From: Burkholderiales bacterium
Lineage (GTDB): Bacteria; Pseudomonadota; Gammaproteobacteria; Burkholderiales; Casimicrobiaceae
Direction: 5' to 3'
NCBI GenBank assembly: GCA_031260355.1
Contig: JAIRJZ010000081.1
Span: forward strand, 1-38,248
Length of the DNA: 38,248 nt
Below the pieces are notes generated by a model. That model did no database searches, was not told the origin of the DNA, and saw only the letters and a program-made list of their open reading frames with translations. The position numbers and the translations under genes are program-made. Positions 24,128-33,203 of the stretch are shown piece by piece; the stretch's first letter is position 1, and each line of letters starts with the position of its first letter.

Positions 24128-25105
24128 TTACGGCAACGCCACCTGCCGCAATAATGTCCGCGCTTCCGATTGCCCGGAGCGCGCGCTACCCGTCAGCCGG
24201 TGTCCCGCCACCGCCGGAAACACCGCCTGCACATCTTCCGGGACGACGAAGTCGCGCCTTGCCATCAACGCATACGCCCGCGCTGCCGCCAGCAACATCA
24301 ACCCGGCGCGCGGCGATAACCCGTGCAACACATGCGCGGGTTTGCCCTCACGCGCTGCGCTCGGCGTCATCCCGCGCGTCGCCGCCAGCAACGCCTGCAC
24401 ATAGTCGAGCAGCGCCGGTGCCGCATGCACCCGCGCCGCCATCGCCTGCCATTCGAGCAACGTGGCGCCGTCGGCCAGCGCCGCTACCTGCGCGAGACGG
24501 GCGCGGCGGTCGCCGCCAGTCAACAATTCGCGTTCCGCCCGAACATCGGGGAAGCCCACTTCAATCGCCATCAGAAAACGGTCGAGCTGCGATTCGGGCA
24601 ACGGGTATGCTCCCTGTTGTTCCAGCGGGTTCTGCGTCGCAATCACGAAAAACGGCTGCGGCAGTCGATGCGTCTTTCCTTCCACCGACACTTGCCGTTC
24701 TTCCATCGCTTCGAGCAACGCGCTTTGCGTTTTCGGCGGCGCCCGGTTGATCTCATCGGCCAGCACCACCGATGAAAAAATCGGCCCGGGATGGAAATGA
24801 AATTCGCGCACCGTGCCGTCGTAAATCGACACCCCCAGCACATCCGCCGGCAACAGATCACTGGTGAACTGAATCCGCGAATAGGGCAACCCGAGCGTCA
24901 CCGCCAGCGCCTGCGCCAAGGTCGATTTCCCGACCCCCGGCACGTCTTCGATCAGCAAATGTCCGCGCGCCAGCAGACATGTCAGCGCCAGCGTCAGCGG
25001 CGCGTCCTTGCCGACGACGATTTCACCCAGTTGCCGCAACACGGCACTGAAATCGGGAAATTGAGAGAGGGTGGAAGAAACGGCGCGAGGGGCGTGAGCG
25101 GGCAT
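24128..25105 (-). CDS. MoxR-family AAA+ ATPase (325 aa)
   Basis: Walker A is EDVPGVGKST (about residues 53-62) and Walker B is VVLADEINRAPPKTQSALLEAMEE in part, both typical of MoxR. The motif ATQNPLEQQGAYPLPESQLD is the sensor-1 and arginine-finger region. Family members act as chaperone-like ATPases for co-encoded membrane or VWA-type proteins. It is the first gene of the MoxR-DUF58-transglutaminase operon. Confidence 0.95.
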   Translation of the reverse strand: MPAHAPRAVSSTLSQFPDFSAVLRQLGEIVVGKDAPLTLALTCLLARGHLLIEDVPGVGKSTLAQALAVTLGLPYSRIQFTSDLLPADVLGVSIYDGTVREFHFHPGPIFSSVVLADEINRAPPKTQSALLEAMEERQVSVEGKTHRLPQPFFVIATQNPLEQQGAYPLPESQLDRFLMAIEVGFPDVRAERELLTGGDRRARLAQVAALADGATLLEWQAMAARVHAAPALLDYVQALLAATRGMTPSAAREGKPAHVLHGLSPRAGLMLLAAARAYALMARRDFVVPEDVQAVFPAVAGHRLTGSARSGQSEARTLLRQVALP

Positions 25106-25196
25106 GAGATTTTATCCGGTGATTCGATGGCTGAAGTAATGCTGTCAAGTGTATCCGTTTTAACGTAAATGCGCTTTTTCCTATCGCGCGCTTCCT

Positions 25197-25305
25197 CCTC
25201 TCTCTCACTCGTGGGAGAGAGGCCGGGAGAGAGGGGCAATGTTGTCCACGTCTGCGATGCTCCTTCACCCTCTCCCTCGATCCCTCTCCCGCAAGCGGGC
25301 GAGGG
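25197..25305. repeat. Palindromic GGGAGAGG-type repeats upstream of moxR
   Basis: Two inverted repeats lie in the gap between the moxR start and the M20 stop. One runs CCTCTCTCTCAC to GTGGGAGAGAGG (25197-25222). The other is CCCTCTCCCGC-AA-GCGGGCGAGGG (25282-25305). They belong to the same family as elements near 29320, 34010-34113 and 37205-37301. Confidence 0.7.
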
Positions 25306-25340
25306 ATGACGACGTTGCGCCTACTCCGGATCGGCACACG

Positions 25341-26549
25341 CTACGGTTTTGCCACCAGCGGCAGCCCTGCTTCCACCAATCCCGCCAGCAGTCCTGCTCC
25401 GTAGGGAATCACCGCATCGTTGAAATCGTAGCGGCTGTTGTGCAGAAAAACGCCGTGCCGTTCGTCGCTGTCGCCCTGCCCAAGCCGCAAGTAAGCGCCG
25501 GGCTTTTTTTGCAACATATAGGAAAAGTCTTCGGCGCCCATCGACGGTTCAAGATCGTGGACGACGTTTTCTTCGCCAAAAAGTTGTGCCGCCACACGGG
25601 CGGCGAACCGCGCCTGCTGCGCGTCGCTGATCGTTGCCGGATCGACCCGGTCATAGTGCAGCGTCGCCTTCGCGCCGAACCCTGCCGCGACGGCAATCAC
25701 CAATTCGCGCAATCGCTCCTCAATCCGGTTCTGCGTCTCAGCGTGAAAAGTGCGCACGGTGCCGACGAGATGCGCCGTACGCGGAATCACGTTCATCGCA
25801 TCCATATTGCCCGCCCGCATCCCGCACAGGCTGATCACCGCATGGTCGAGCGGGCTGATATTGCGGGCAACGATAGACTGCACAGCGGTGATGATGTGCC
25901 CCGCCACCAACACCGGATCGATCGTCAGATGCGGGTGCGCGCCGTGGCCGCCGCAACCCTCGATATCGATAGTGATACGGTCGCACGCCGCCATGATCGG
26001 GCCGGGGCGCACCGCCACTTTACCGACCGACAACCCCGGCCAGTTGTGCAATGCAAAAATCCGCTCGGCCGGAAAACGTTCGAATAAACCATCTGCCAGC
26101 ATCGCCTTGCCCCCTCCCCGCCCCTCTTCGGCCGGCTGAAAAATCAGGTAGGCGGTACCGGAGAAACGGCGCGTTTCCTGCAAATACTGCGCGCACGCCA
26201 GCAACATCGTCGCATGCCCGTCGTGACCGCAACCGTGCATGCGGCCGGGCACTGTCGAAGCATGCGCCCGGTTGCCTTCTTCCTGCATCGACAACGCATC
26301 CATGTCGGCGCGCAAACCGATTGAATGCGGCGACGTTTCCTGTCCGCGAATCACCGCGACAATGCCGGTCTTGCCGATCCCCGCATGGTGCTCGATCCCC
26401 AGCGCGGTCAGACGCTCACTGATCCGTTGCGATGTCCGGTGTTCTTCGAACCCCAGTTCCGGGTGTGCGTGCAAATCACGGCGAAAACGGGTGTAATCCT
26501 CCTGCCAGCGGCGGATGACTTCGACCGGGTGATCCGAAGAGAAAGACAT
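25341..26549 (-). CDS. M20 family amidohydrolase, hippurate-hydrolase-like (402 aa)
   Basis: A cytoplasmic zinc/manganese peptidase-like enzyme that removes acyl groups from N-acyl amino acids. The metal-binding block HGCGHDGHATML (Cys107, His109) is followed by PAEEGRGGG with the catalytic and metal Glu pair, HNWPG, and the C-terminal PSMGAEDFSYM motif with the last metal ligand. The lid domain shows GGHGAHPH. Length is typical. The exact substrate cannot be told from sequence. It is a single gene, divergent from lemA. Confidence 0.93.
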   Translation of the reverse strand: MSFSSDHPVEVIRRWQEDYTRFRRDLHAHPELGFEEHRTSQRISERLTALGIEHHAGIGKTGIVAVIRGQETSPHSIGLRADMDALSMQEEGNRAHASTVPGRMHGCGHDGHATMLLACAQYLQETRRFSGTAYLIFQPAEEGRGGGKAMLADGLFERFPAERIFALHNWPGLSVGKVAVRPGPIMAACDRITIDIEGCGGHGAHPHLTIDPVLVAGHIITAVQSIVARNISPLDHAVISLCGMRAGNMDAMNVIPRTAHLVGTVRTFHAETQNRIEERLRELVIAVAAGFGAKATLHYDRVDPATISDAQQARFAARVAAQLFGEENVVHDLEPSMGAEDFSYMLQKKPGAYLRLGQGDSDERHGVFLHNSRYDFNDAVIPYGAGLLAGLVEAGLPLVAKP

Positions 26550-26774
26550 GATGCAAAATCCTGTGGTAAACCCAATAGCGACCCGGCAACAACGACATCC
26601 GCCCCACCGTCAGCGCCTCTATCAACAGGGTTGAACATAACAGCAACCGGGAAAAGTGGCAACGCTCATTGATTTTGCATACCGCCCACGTCCTTTCCCC
26701 ATTCTCTTTCATGCGATAATTTCGGCCAACAGGCTTTTCCGCTTTTTCACCATCCCTCTGAAAAGGAAAACCGC

Positions 26775-27362
26775 ATGGCCTCGTTTCTCATTTTTGTGCT
26801 GATTCTCATCGTCGCGATCGGCGTTTTTCTGGCCGCCGTTTACAACAAGCTGATCGCCGCCCGCAACGCCTTCAAAAACGCTTTTTCGCAAATCGACGTG
26901 CAACTGACGCGGCGCTATGACCTGATCCCGAACCTGGTCGAAACCGTCAAAGCGTATCTGAAACACGAGCACGATACGCTGCTCGAAGTCACCAACGCCC
27001 GCAACCTCGCCGCCGGTGAACTCAAAACCGCCGCCAGCGCCCCCGGCGATGCCACCTTGATGCAGCATCTGACGCAGGCCAACAATGCGCTGAACTCTTC
27101 GCTCGGTCGTCTGATGCTGGTGGTCGAGGCCTACCCCGATCTCAAAGCCAGCCAGAACATCTCGCAGTTTTCCGAAGAACTGGCCAGCACCGAAAACCGC
27201 ATCGCTTTTGCGCGTCAGGCGTACAACGACGGAGCCATGACCTACAACACACTGGCGCAAGTCTTCCCGAACAACTTCGTCGCCGGCATGTTCGGGTTCC
27301 AGCCGGCCGCCTTGCTCGAAGCTGAAACCGCCAAACGCGAAGCGCCGAAAGTCCAGTTTTAA
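26775..27362 (+). CDS. lemA: LemA family protein (195 aa)
   Basis: One N-terminal membrane helix (about residues 4-24) is followed by the LemA signature: YNKLIAARNAFKNAFSQIDV, then RRYDLIPNLVETVKAYLKHE, then the NARN motif and VVEAYPDLKAS. It ends in a helical domain with YNTLAQVFPNN. AAAGGA precedes the ATG. LemA genes often sit next to a membrane M48 protease, as here. The molecular role is not settled. Confidence 0.95.
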   Translation: MASFLIFVLILIVAIGVFLAAVYNKLIAARNAFKNAFSQIDVQLTRRYDLIPNLVETVKAYLKHEHDTLLEVTNARNLAAGELKTAASAPGDATLMQHLTQANNALNSSLGRLMLVVEAYPDLKASQNISQFSEELASTENRIAFARQAYNDGAMTYNTLAQVFPNNFVAGMFGFQPAALLEAETAKREAPKVQF

Positions 27363-27386
27363 GGCTTCTCCGCTTCTTTTCGAGCG

Positions 27387-29183
27387 ATGGATTTCTTCCG
27401 TAACCAGCGCGATGCCCACCGGCAAACGCTGGTTTTTCTGGCGCTGTTCGTTTTCGCTGTTGCCGCAGTTGTTGTACTTATTTCCGCATTCGTCTGGCTG
27501 GGCTGCTTACTGCTTTCTTCCCAAAATCCGTTTGTTTATACGTTTGGTGCCGCACTCGTTGTCACACTGATCATCATCGGCGCCTGCTTCGTTCGTCGCA
27601 TCGAACTGCACAGCGGTGGTGGTGCTGTCGTCGCCCGTCACTTGGGCGGCGAACCGTTGCCCGCTTTCCGGCCGGACAACCCCAATCTTCAGCGTTTTTA
27701 CAACATCGCCGAAGAAATGGCGATCGCTTCGCGCACCCCGATGCCGGCGCTGTACTGGCTACCCGGAGAGAATTCAATCAATGCGTTCGTCGCCGGTTTC
27801 ACGCCAGCCGACGCCGTCTTGGCCGTCACCCGCGGCGCGCTGGAACGTCTGAACCGCGACGAACTGCAAGGCGTTGTCGCCCACGAATTCAGCCACCTGC
27901 TCAACGGCGACATGCGCCTCAACACACAGGTTTCGAGCTGGCTCTTCGGCGTTTACGCTGTCTATATAAGCGGTAATCGCCTCCTGAAATCCGAAGCCTA
28001 TCATGTCAATGATCTCCGCGCTTTTCTCCTGATTTACGCTTCCGGTATCATCTTGACCTTAGTTGGCTCTATCGGCAAATTGGCTGGCGGCTTGCTACAA
28101 GCCGCCATCTCACGCCAGCGCGAGTATCTGGCCGACGCTTCCGCCGTTCAGTTCACCCGCCAAACGCTGGGGCTAGCCGGCGCGCTCAAAAAAATTTACT
28201 TTGATTCCTCGTTGCTGCGAACCCCGCAAAGCGACACTTACAACCATTTTTTTCTCGGCGAAGCGGTCAAAGCCTCCTCGCTTTCTGCAACCCACCCGCC
28301 GCTGATCGAGCGCATCCAGGCACTCGATCCCTCGTTCAACCCAAGCGATGGCTCACATGCTATCCTTGGTGCCAATCTTGACATTGGCGCGCTGGATCAA
28401 GGGCTTCCATTACGTTTTGCCTCTGCCTCTTACAATAATTCCAACCTCGGTTTAAACGCTCTCGCCGACAATTCTAAGGCTCTCCTCAACATGCGCGATG
28501 GCTTGGCACTGCTTTTTGCCAACCTTCTGGATCGTAATAACGAAGCCGTGCGCTACCGCCAACTTGAATGTATCGGTGCTAACTGGGGCAAGGACATCGT
28601 TTACCAAGCCCGCATTCTCAACGTAGAGGTTCATGAACAAAAAACGTATCTGCGGCTGACGCGACTACGCATCATGCTGACGCAGCTGCACACGCTGTCC
28701 ACTACGCAGCAGCAAACCTTGCGCCGCACCTTGCACGCCCTGATCGCTGCCGACAACAACATCTCGTTATTGGAGGCCGCTATCGCCTACCTCGTCGATG
28801 AATACCTGCACGATATGGCGCGCCCCGGCAGTGTTCGGGTTGCCGGTCATCTGCATCTGGAGGAATGCGCAACAGAAATGACTTTGCTGAAAAACATCGT
28901 CGTCAACCACACCAAAAAAGCTCCGGCGCAGATCGCGCTCGATCCCATCGACAACACCGGCAGAACGGCAACGACGAATGCCAGCGCGGTCGAACAAGCG
29001 CTCGACCGCTTGAACCGGCTGGCGCTCGACGAAAAGAAAAAACTGTTCCAAACGCTTTACGACACCTGCGGCACACCCTCGCTGGAACAACAGGAAATCC
29101 TTTCGCTTCTCGCCGCCTGTCTGCACGCCCCGCCGCTCGAGGCGATGGTGCGCTATCCCGGCAGCGACCTGACCTTGGTTTGA
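27387..29183 (+). CDS. M48 family membrane metalloprotease with long C-terminal extension (598 aa)
   Basis: Two N-terminal membrane helices (about 15-40 and 47-68) precede the protease domain with zinc motif HEFSH (166-170) and third ligand Glu246 in REYLADASAV. Two more hydrophobic segments lie between these. HtpX-type enzymes end near residue 300. This protein carries about 300 further residues without a motif I recognise, mostly helical and containing two Cys. It lies 24 bp after lemA and is probably co-transcribed. Base use from about 28360 to 28640 is slightly more AT-rich than the rest of the gene. Confidence 0.92.
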   Translation: MDFFRNQRDAHRQTLVFLALFVFAVAAVVVLISAFVWLGCLLLSSQNPFVYTFGAALVVTLIIIGACFVRRIELHSGGGAVVARHLGGEPLPAFRPDNPNLQRFYNIAEEMAIASRTPMPALYWLPGENSINAFVAGFTPADAVLAVTRGALERLNRDELQGVVAHEFSHLLNGDMRLNTQVSSWLFGVYAVYISGNRLLKSEAYHVNDLRAFLLIYASGIILTLVGSIGKLAGGLLQAAISRQREYLADASAVQFTRQTLGLAGALKKIYFDSSLLRTPQSDTYNHFFLGEAVKASSLSATHPPLIERIQALDPSFNPSDGSHAILGANLDIGALDQGLPLRFASASYNNSNLGLNALADNSKALLNMRDGLALLFANLLDRNNEAVRYRQLECIGANWGKDIVYQARILNVEVHEQKTYLRLTRLRIMLTQLHTLSTTQQQTLRRTLHALIAADNNISLLEAAIAYLVDEYLHDMARPGSVRVAGHLHLEECATEMTLLKNIVVNHTKKAPAQIALDPIDNTGRTATTNASAVEQALDRLNRLALDEKKKLFQTLYDTCGTPSLEQQEILSLLAACLHAPPLEAMVRYPGSDLTLV

Positions 29184-29612
29184 GCCGACGTATCAAACAG
29201 CCGAGCCATTTTCAGGTTCGCGGAAAATTGATGGCCAGCTACGGCGACTTGCCGAAAGCAGGCGCCAAAGCGTTTTCGATTCAGTTGCATACACTTCTTG
29301 ATGCGACGCCCCCATCCCAACCTTCCCCCGCGCGCGGGGGAAGGAGCCTCATTCCCTCCCCTGCTTTCGGGAGAGAGGAACAAAAACGTCGGACTGAAGA
29401 CGCATGGCGCATTTGAAAAAATGTGTTTTACATAACGCTACAAAATTGAATTTATCGCGTTTCGCCATCCTGATGTACTATTCTGCGGGAACCTGCTGCG
29501 GATATTGGCCTTCTATTCACCTTATCCGGACGAACGACAGCCCTACAAACCGAGAACGATTGAAAATGCTGATGCTCTTCCGCCGCAATGAAAAAAACTC
29601 TCAAGGAAAAAC
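29184..29612. other. Gap between M48 protease and porin, with a 24-bp perfect palindrome
   Basis: CCTTCCCCCGCG followed by CGCGGGGGAAGG (29321-29344) is a perfect palindrome, and a related GGGAGAGAGG half lies at about 29370-29380. These belong to the intergenic repeat family. The AT-richer part from about 29420 should contain the porin promoter, but I could not assign convincing -35 and -10 boxes. No gene is supported here. Confidence 0.6.
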
Positions 29613-30731
29613 ATGATGCGCTACCGTTTACGCGCTACTGCCGCTGTCTTGGCGGCTAGCCTGCTGCCGCTGACGTTCACCGTCCACGCCCAGAACAATG
29701 TCACCCTCTACGGCGTGATCGACACCGGTATCGAGTATCTCAACCACGCAAGCGGCGACAGCGTCACCCGGATACCGACGCTCTCCTCCAGCGTGCCGTC
29801 GCGCCTGGGCTTCCGCGGTTCGGAAAGCCTCGGCAACGGGCTGGATGCCGTCTTCGTGATCGAGAACGGCTTTGCGCCGGATCAGGGCGGGCATCTGCAA
29901 AACGGTCGCTTGTTCGGTCGTCAATCCACCATCGGCCTGCGCGGCGCTTGGGGGCAGGTCGATCTCGGCCGGCAATGGACGACGACCTTCCGAGCCGTGA
30001 TCGACGCCGATGTGATCGGCCCGGCGGCGTTCAGTCTGGCGGCGCTCGACAGCTACCTTCCCAACGCAAGAGTCGATAACAGCATTTCCTACTTCGGCAC
30101 CTTCGGCGGCCTGACTGTCGGCGGCGTGTATTCGCTGGGACGTGACGGGATGTCGGCCGGCAATTGCGGCGGCGAACAGGGCAACAGCGCCTGTTCCGCC
30201 TGGTCGGCGCTGATCAAATACAACGCTGCCCGGTGGGGAATCACGACAGCCTACGACGAACTTCGCGGCGGGCCGGGCGCCACCCCGATCACCGTCGTGC
30301 CGGGTGCGCCCGGTGTCGTCTTCAGCCATTCCGGCGACAAAGACCGGCGCTACCACCTGAACGGCTACGTCAAGATCGCCGATGTCAAAATCGGCGGCGG
30401 CTGGCTGTACCGGAGCATCGATACCGATACCCGCAATCTGCACACCTACCTCTATTACCTCGGTGCCAGCATTCCGGTTCAGAGCATGACTTTCGACGGT
30501 CAGATCGCTTATATGGACAACCCCTCTTACGACAGCAAGCCGACGCTGGTGGTGCTGCGGGCGAGTTATGCGTTCTCGAAGCGAACGGCGGCTTACCTTT
30601 CGGCGGCGTATCTCCGCAACAGCGGCAACGGTCCGGCCTACTCGGTATCGGCTTCGTCGCTGGCGGTTCACGCGCCCAACCCCGGTCAGAGTCAGATCGG
30701 CACGCTTATCGGATTGAGGCACGCGTTTTAG
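29613..30731 (+). CDS. Outer-membrane porin, Porin_4/OmpC-like of betaproteobacteria (372 aa)
   Basis: A signal peptide ends around VHAQ (about residue 26). The mature start NNVTLYGVIDTGIEYLNH is the classic first strand of betaproteobacterial trimeric porins. Family blocks SRLGFRGSESLGNGLDAVF and FGRQSTIGLRGAWGQVDLGRQ follow, alternating beta-strand patterns run to the end, and the last residue is the Phe needed by the Bam machinery. AAGGA lies before two in-frame ATGs (29613 and 29616). Small hydrophilic solutes are the expected substrate. Confidence 0.95.
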   Translation: MMRYRLRATAAVLAASLLPLTFTVHAQNNVTLYGVIDTGIEYLNHASGDSVTRIPTLSSSVPSRLGFRGSESLGNGLDAVFVIENGFAPDQGGHLQNGRLFGRQSTIGLRGAWGQVDLGRQWTTTFRAVIDADVIGPAAFSLAALDSYLPNARVDNSISYFGTFGGLTVGGVYSLGRDGMSAGNCGGEQGNSACSAWSALIKYNAARWGITTAYDELRGGPGATPITVVPGAPGVVFSHSGDKDRRYHLNGYVKIADVKIGGGWLYRSIDTDTRNLHTYLYYLGASIPVQSMTFDGQIAYMDNPSYDSKPTLVVLRASYAFSKRTAAYLSAAYLRNSGNGPAYSVSASSLAVHAPNPGQSQIGTLIGLRHAF

Positions 30732-30799
30732 TTTTCTGAGTTCTCCTGAAATAAGCTTTACAATCTTTTGTATACCGCCTCCCGCACATCGCCATTCTC

Positions 30800-31420
30800 A
30801 TGCCCGACTGCCCGTCGCTCGCCCTTCCCGCCGGCCACAGCAAGCTGTTACTGCACTGCTGCTGCGCCACCTGTTCGGGCGATGTCATGACGTCGCTCGC
30901 CGAGGCGGCGATTGATTTCACGGTTTTTTTCTACAACCCGAACATCCACCCCGAACGCGAATACCTGATCCGCAAGGAAGAGAACAAACGCTTCGCCGTC
31001 CAGCATGGCATCGCTTTCGTCGATGCCGATTACGATACCGATACCTGGTTTTCCCGGACGAAAGGATGGGAGAACGAACCCGAACGCGGTGCCCGCTGTA
31101 CGCAATGCTTTGATCTCCGGTTTGAGCGCACCGCACACTACGCACACGAGCACGGCTTCACCATCTTCGCAACATCGCTTGGCATGTCGCGCTGGAAAGA
31201 CCTCGACCAAATCAACGCTTGCGGTCAGCGCGCCGCCGACCGTTACCCCGACCTTTTGTTCTGGGCGCACAACTGGCGCAAAGGCGGCGGCTCGGCGCGC
31301 GCCGTCGAACTCGCCAAACGCGAGCACTTTTACCGACAGAAATACTGCGGTTGTGTGTATTCGTTGCGCCGATCAGAAGCCAGATATAGATTTTTGCCTA
31401 TCTTATCGGATAAAAAATAG
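30800..31420 (+). CDS. queH: Epoxyqueuosine reductase QueH (206 aa)
   Basis: This enzyme catalyses the last step of queuosine tRNA modification and is a non-homologous alternative to QueG. The N-terminal [14 protein letters not shown] holds the vicinal Cys pair. Further family blocks are [21 protein letters not shown] (Cys100, Cys103), [10 protein letters not shown] and YCGCVYSLR near the C-terminus. After SLR the sequence turns abruptly AT-rich, and the last 16 or so residues (ending ILSDKK) do not resemble the usual QueH tail. This coincides with the junction to the next, foreign-looking gene. Confidence 0.93.
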   Translation: MPDCPSLALPAGHSKLLLHCCCATCSGDVMTSLAEAAIDFTVFFYNPNIHPEREYLIRKEENKRFAVQHGIAFVDADYDTDTWFSRTKGWENEPERGARCTQCFDLRFERTAHYAHEHGFTIFATSLGMSRWKDLDQINACGQRAADRYPDLLFWAHNWRKGGGSARAVELAKREHFYRQKYCGCVYSLRRSEARYRFLPILSDKK

Positions 31421-31424
31421 GGCT

Positions 31425-32273
31425 ATGGAAGAAAAAATATGTAAGCTCTGCGGGGAAAAAAGTTGCGGAAAATTTCCTCGTTCGCATATCTTTCCAAAGG
31501 CCTTTTTCTCCATGCTCCCCGAAAAAGGAAACTTTGACATCCTTGGATCCGAGGGAACACGAACTTCCATTTCTAACGGTTTTCATGATGACAAGTTGGT
31601 ATGCCTCGAATGCGAAAATAAAATATTTAGTCCAGTTGACGGGTACGCTGTGCGCCTTCTTCGCGACAGGGAGGGGCGCATTTTGGATCCAACGGAATTT
31701 CAAGATAGCAACAGCACCAATTGCGAGGCTATCGTTTTCGAGGGCGTTAATCGTCTTGAAGTAAGAAAATTCTTGGCTTCCTTGTTATGGAGATTCAGCA
31801 AATCAAATGTATCCATACTGAAATTCATGTCTATTGGCTCAAAATACGAAGAGCAGATTAGCCGCGATCTTCAGTGCTCAACATCAAACTATGATTATAT
31901 TGATGCCCTAATCTTTTTTGTGACAGATCCAGTTCACGCTGGATTTCAGTGCCCAATCAAGGAAAAAATAGGGTTTAAAAAACCTCACTCTCAAAAAGTA
32001 AACGGATGGATGATAGGGATGCCTTTCATTCAAATGCATGTATCGCTTGATCAACGACCTTTACCTTCATTTTTAAGAGAAGATACCGAATATAAAAATC
32101 TCGCTCTAAGCACTAGTTTGCAATCCAAACACGAAGGCGACCTTTGGCTAGTTCCGCAATATCAAAAAGTCGAAGAAATAGAGCATTCCATGGTAAAGAT
32201 ATATACACAACATGAAACGTTGCGCAACGCCGAGCAACGGGAACGAGAAAAGCAGAACGCGGAGGGCTTGTGA
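31425..32273 (+). CDS. AT-rich protein with HNH-like zinc-finger N-terminus (282 aa)
   Basis: The N-terminus has CKLCG (Cys6, Cys9), then RSHIFPKAFF (His21), then LVCLECE (Cys60, Cys63). This CxxC-SHI-P...CxxC pattern occurs in HNH-nuclease-like proteins found among mobile and defence genes. The remaining 220 residues have no motif I recognise and end in a charged helix. Codon and base use is clearly more AT-rich than both neighbours, a sign of transfer. I chose ATG 31425, 4 bp after queH, since the longer frame overlaps queH in another frame. The stop overlaps the phzF start. Nuclease activity is not shown. Confidence 0.8.
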   Translation: MEEKICKLCGEKSCGKFPRSHIFPKAFFSMLPEKGNFDILGSEGTRTSISNGFHDDKLVCLECENKIFSPVDGYAVRLLRDREGRILDPTEFQDSNSTNCEAIVFEGVNRLEVRKFLASLLWRFSKSNVSILKFMSIGSKYEEQISRDLQCSTSNYDYIDALIFFVTDPVHAGFQCPIKEKIGFKKPHSQKVNGWMIGMPFIQMHVSLDQRPLPSFLREDTEYKNLALSTSLQSKHEGDLWLVPQYQKVEEIEHSMVKIYTQHETLRNAEQREREKQNAEGL

Positions 32274-33064
32274 TGCAATACCATGTTATCGATGTGTTCA
32301 CCGATACGCTATTCGGCGGCAACCCCGCCGGGGTTTGCCTTCTCGACGCCTGGCTGCCCGATGATGTTCTGCAAAATATCGCTGCCGAAAACAACTTGTC
32401 AGAAACGGCTTTTTTGGTAAAGCGGGAAAATGATTACGACCTGCGCTGGTTTACGCCGACAGTGGAAATTGACCTCTGCGGTCACGCCACGGTAGCCAGT
32501 GCGTTTGTTCTGTTTGAAGACAGCGAAGCCGCCGAAATAAAATTCAAAACCATGAGCGGCATGATGGCCGTAACAAAAGAGAACGGTCTGCTCTCTCTGG
32601 ACTTCCCCTCAAGACCCGTCTCGCCCTGCCCGATGTATCCGACCTTTGAAAAAGCGCTCGGCGTCAAGCCGATCGCCGCCTACAAAGCCGCGGATTTTCT
32701 GGTTTTGCTCGACAGCGTGCAGACGCTGCAAAATATTCGCCCTGATTTTTCGATTCTCAAGCAAATCAAAGCGGACGCCGGCATTGCGGACGATAATTTT
32801 GGCGTTATCGTCACCGCCAAAGGTCACGATTGTGATTTTGTTTCCCGCTTTTTCGCGCCCAACCTCGGCATTGACGAGGATCCGGTCACGGGACGCGCTC
32901 ATTGCTCCTTGATTCCTTTCTGGAAAGAAAAATTAGGCAAAAGAGTGATGGTCGCGCAGCAATTGTCCAAACGCGGCGGCAAACTGTTTTGCGAAGACCG
33001 CGGCGAGCGCGTCAAAATCGGCGGCAACGCCGTTCGGTATTTGCGCGGGGAAATCGTGCTGTAG
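32273..33064 (+). CDS. PhzF family isomerase/epimerase (263 aa)
   Basis: A two-domain enzyme of the PhzF/diaminopimelate-epimerase fold. Family blocks are VIDVFTDTLFGGNPAGVCLL, NNLSETAFLV with the catalytic Glu44, LRWFTPTVEIDLCGHATVAS, and DPVTGRAHC in the second domain. GGAGG lies 7 nt before ATG 32273, whose A is the last base of the preceding stop. A GTG at 32270 is an alternative. The substrate is unknown, and most stand-alone PhzF homologues are not phenazine enzymes. Confidence 0.92.
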   Translation: MQYHVIDVFTDTLFGGNPAGVCLLDAWLPDDVLQNIAAENNLSETAFLVKRENDYDLRWFTPTVEIDLCGHATVASAFVLFEDSEAAEIKFKTMSGMMAVTKENGLLSLDFPSRPVSPCPMYPTFEKALGVKPIAAYKAADFLVLLDSVQTLQNIRPDFSILKQIKADAGIADDNFGVIVTAKGHDCDFVSRFFAPNLGIDEDPVTGRAHCSLIPFWKEKLGKRVMVAQQLSKRGGKLFCEDRGERVKIGGNAVRYLRGEIVL

Positions 33065-33178
33065 CAAAGACAAGAGCTGCGTCATTGGTAGCGAAGCGAA
33101 ACAATCCCGAGGGCTTACAGCTAGAGCGGTTTCGGCTCAAGTGAATACATTTCTGCGATGATGCTCTGCGCTTTTCTC

Positions 33179-33197
33179 CCTCCCCTTCAAGGGGAGG
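33179..33197. repeat. Palindromic hairpin after the double ATPase gene
   Basis: CCTCCCC-TTCAA-GGGGAGG lies 6 bp beyond the ATPase stop and between two convergent genes. It resembles the element at 34093-34113 inside that gene. It may act as a bidirectional transcript end, but no T run is present on either side. Confidence 0.55.
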
Positions 33198-33203
33198 ACT
33201 TCG

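Noticed and set aside
29404-29616. A 70-codon frame before the porin gene
   Set aside because: The composition and predicted product look like promoter-region DNA, and it overlaps the porin start.
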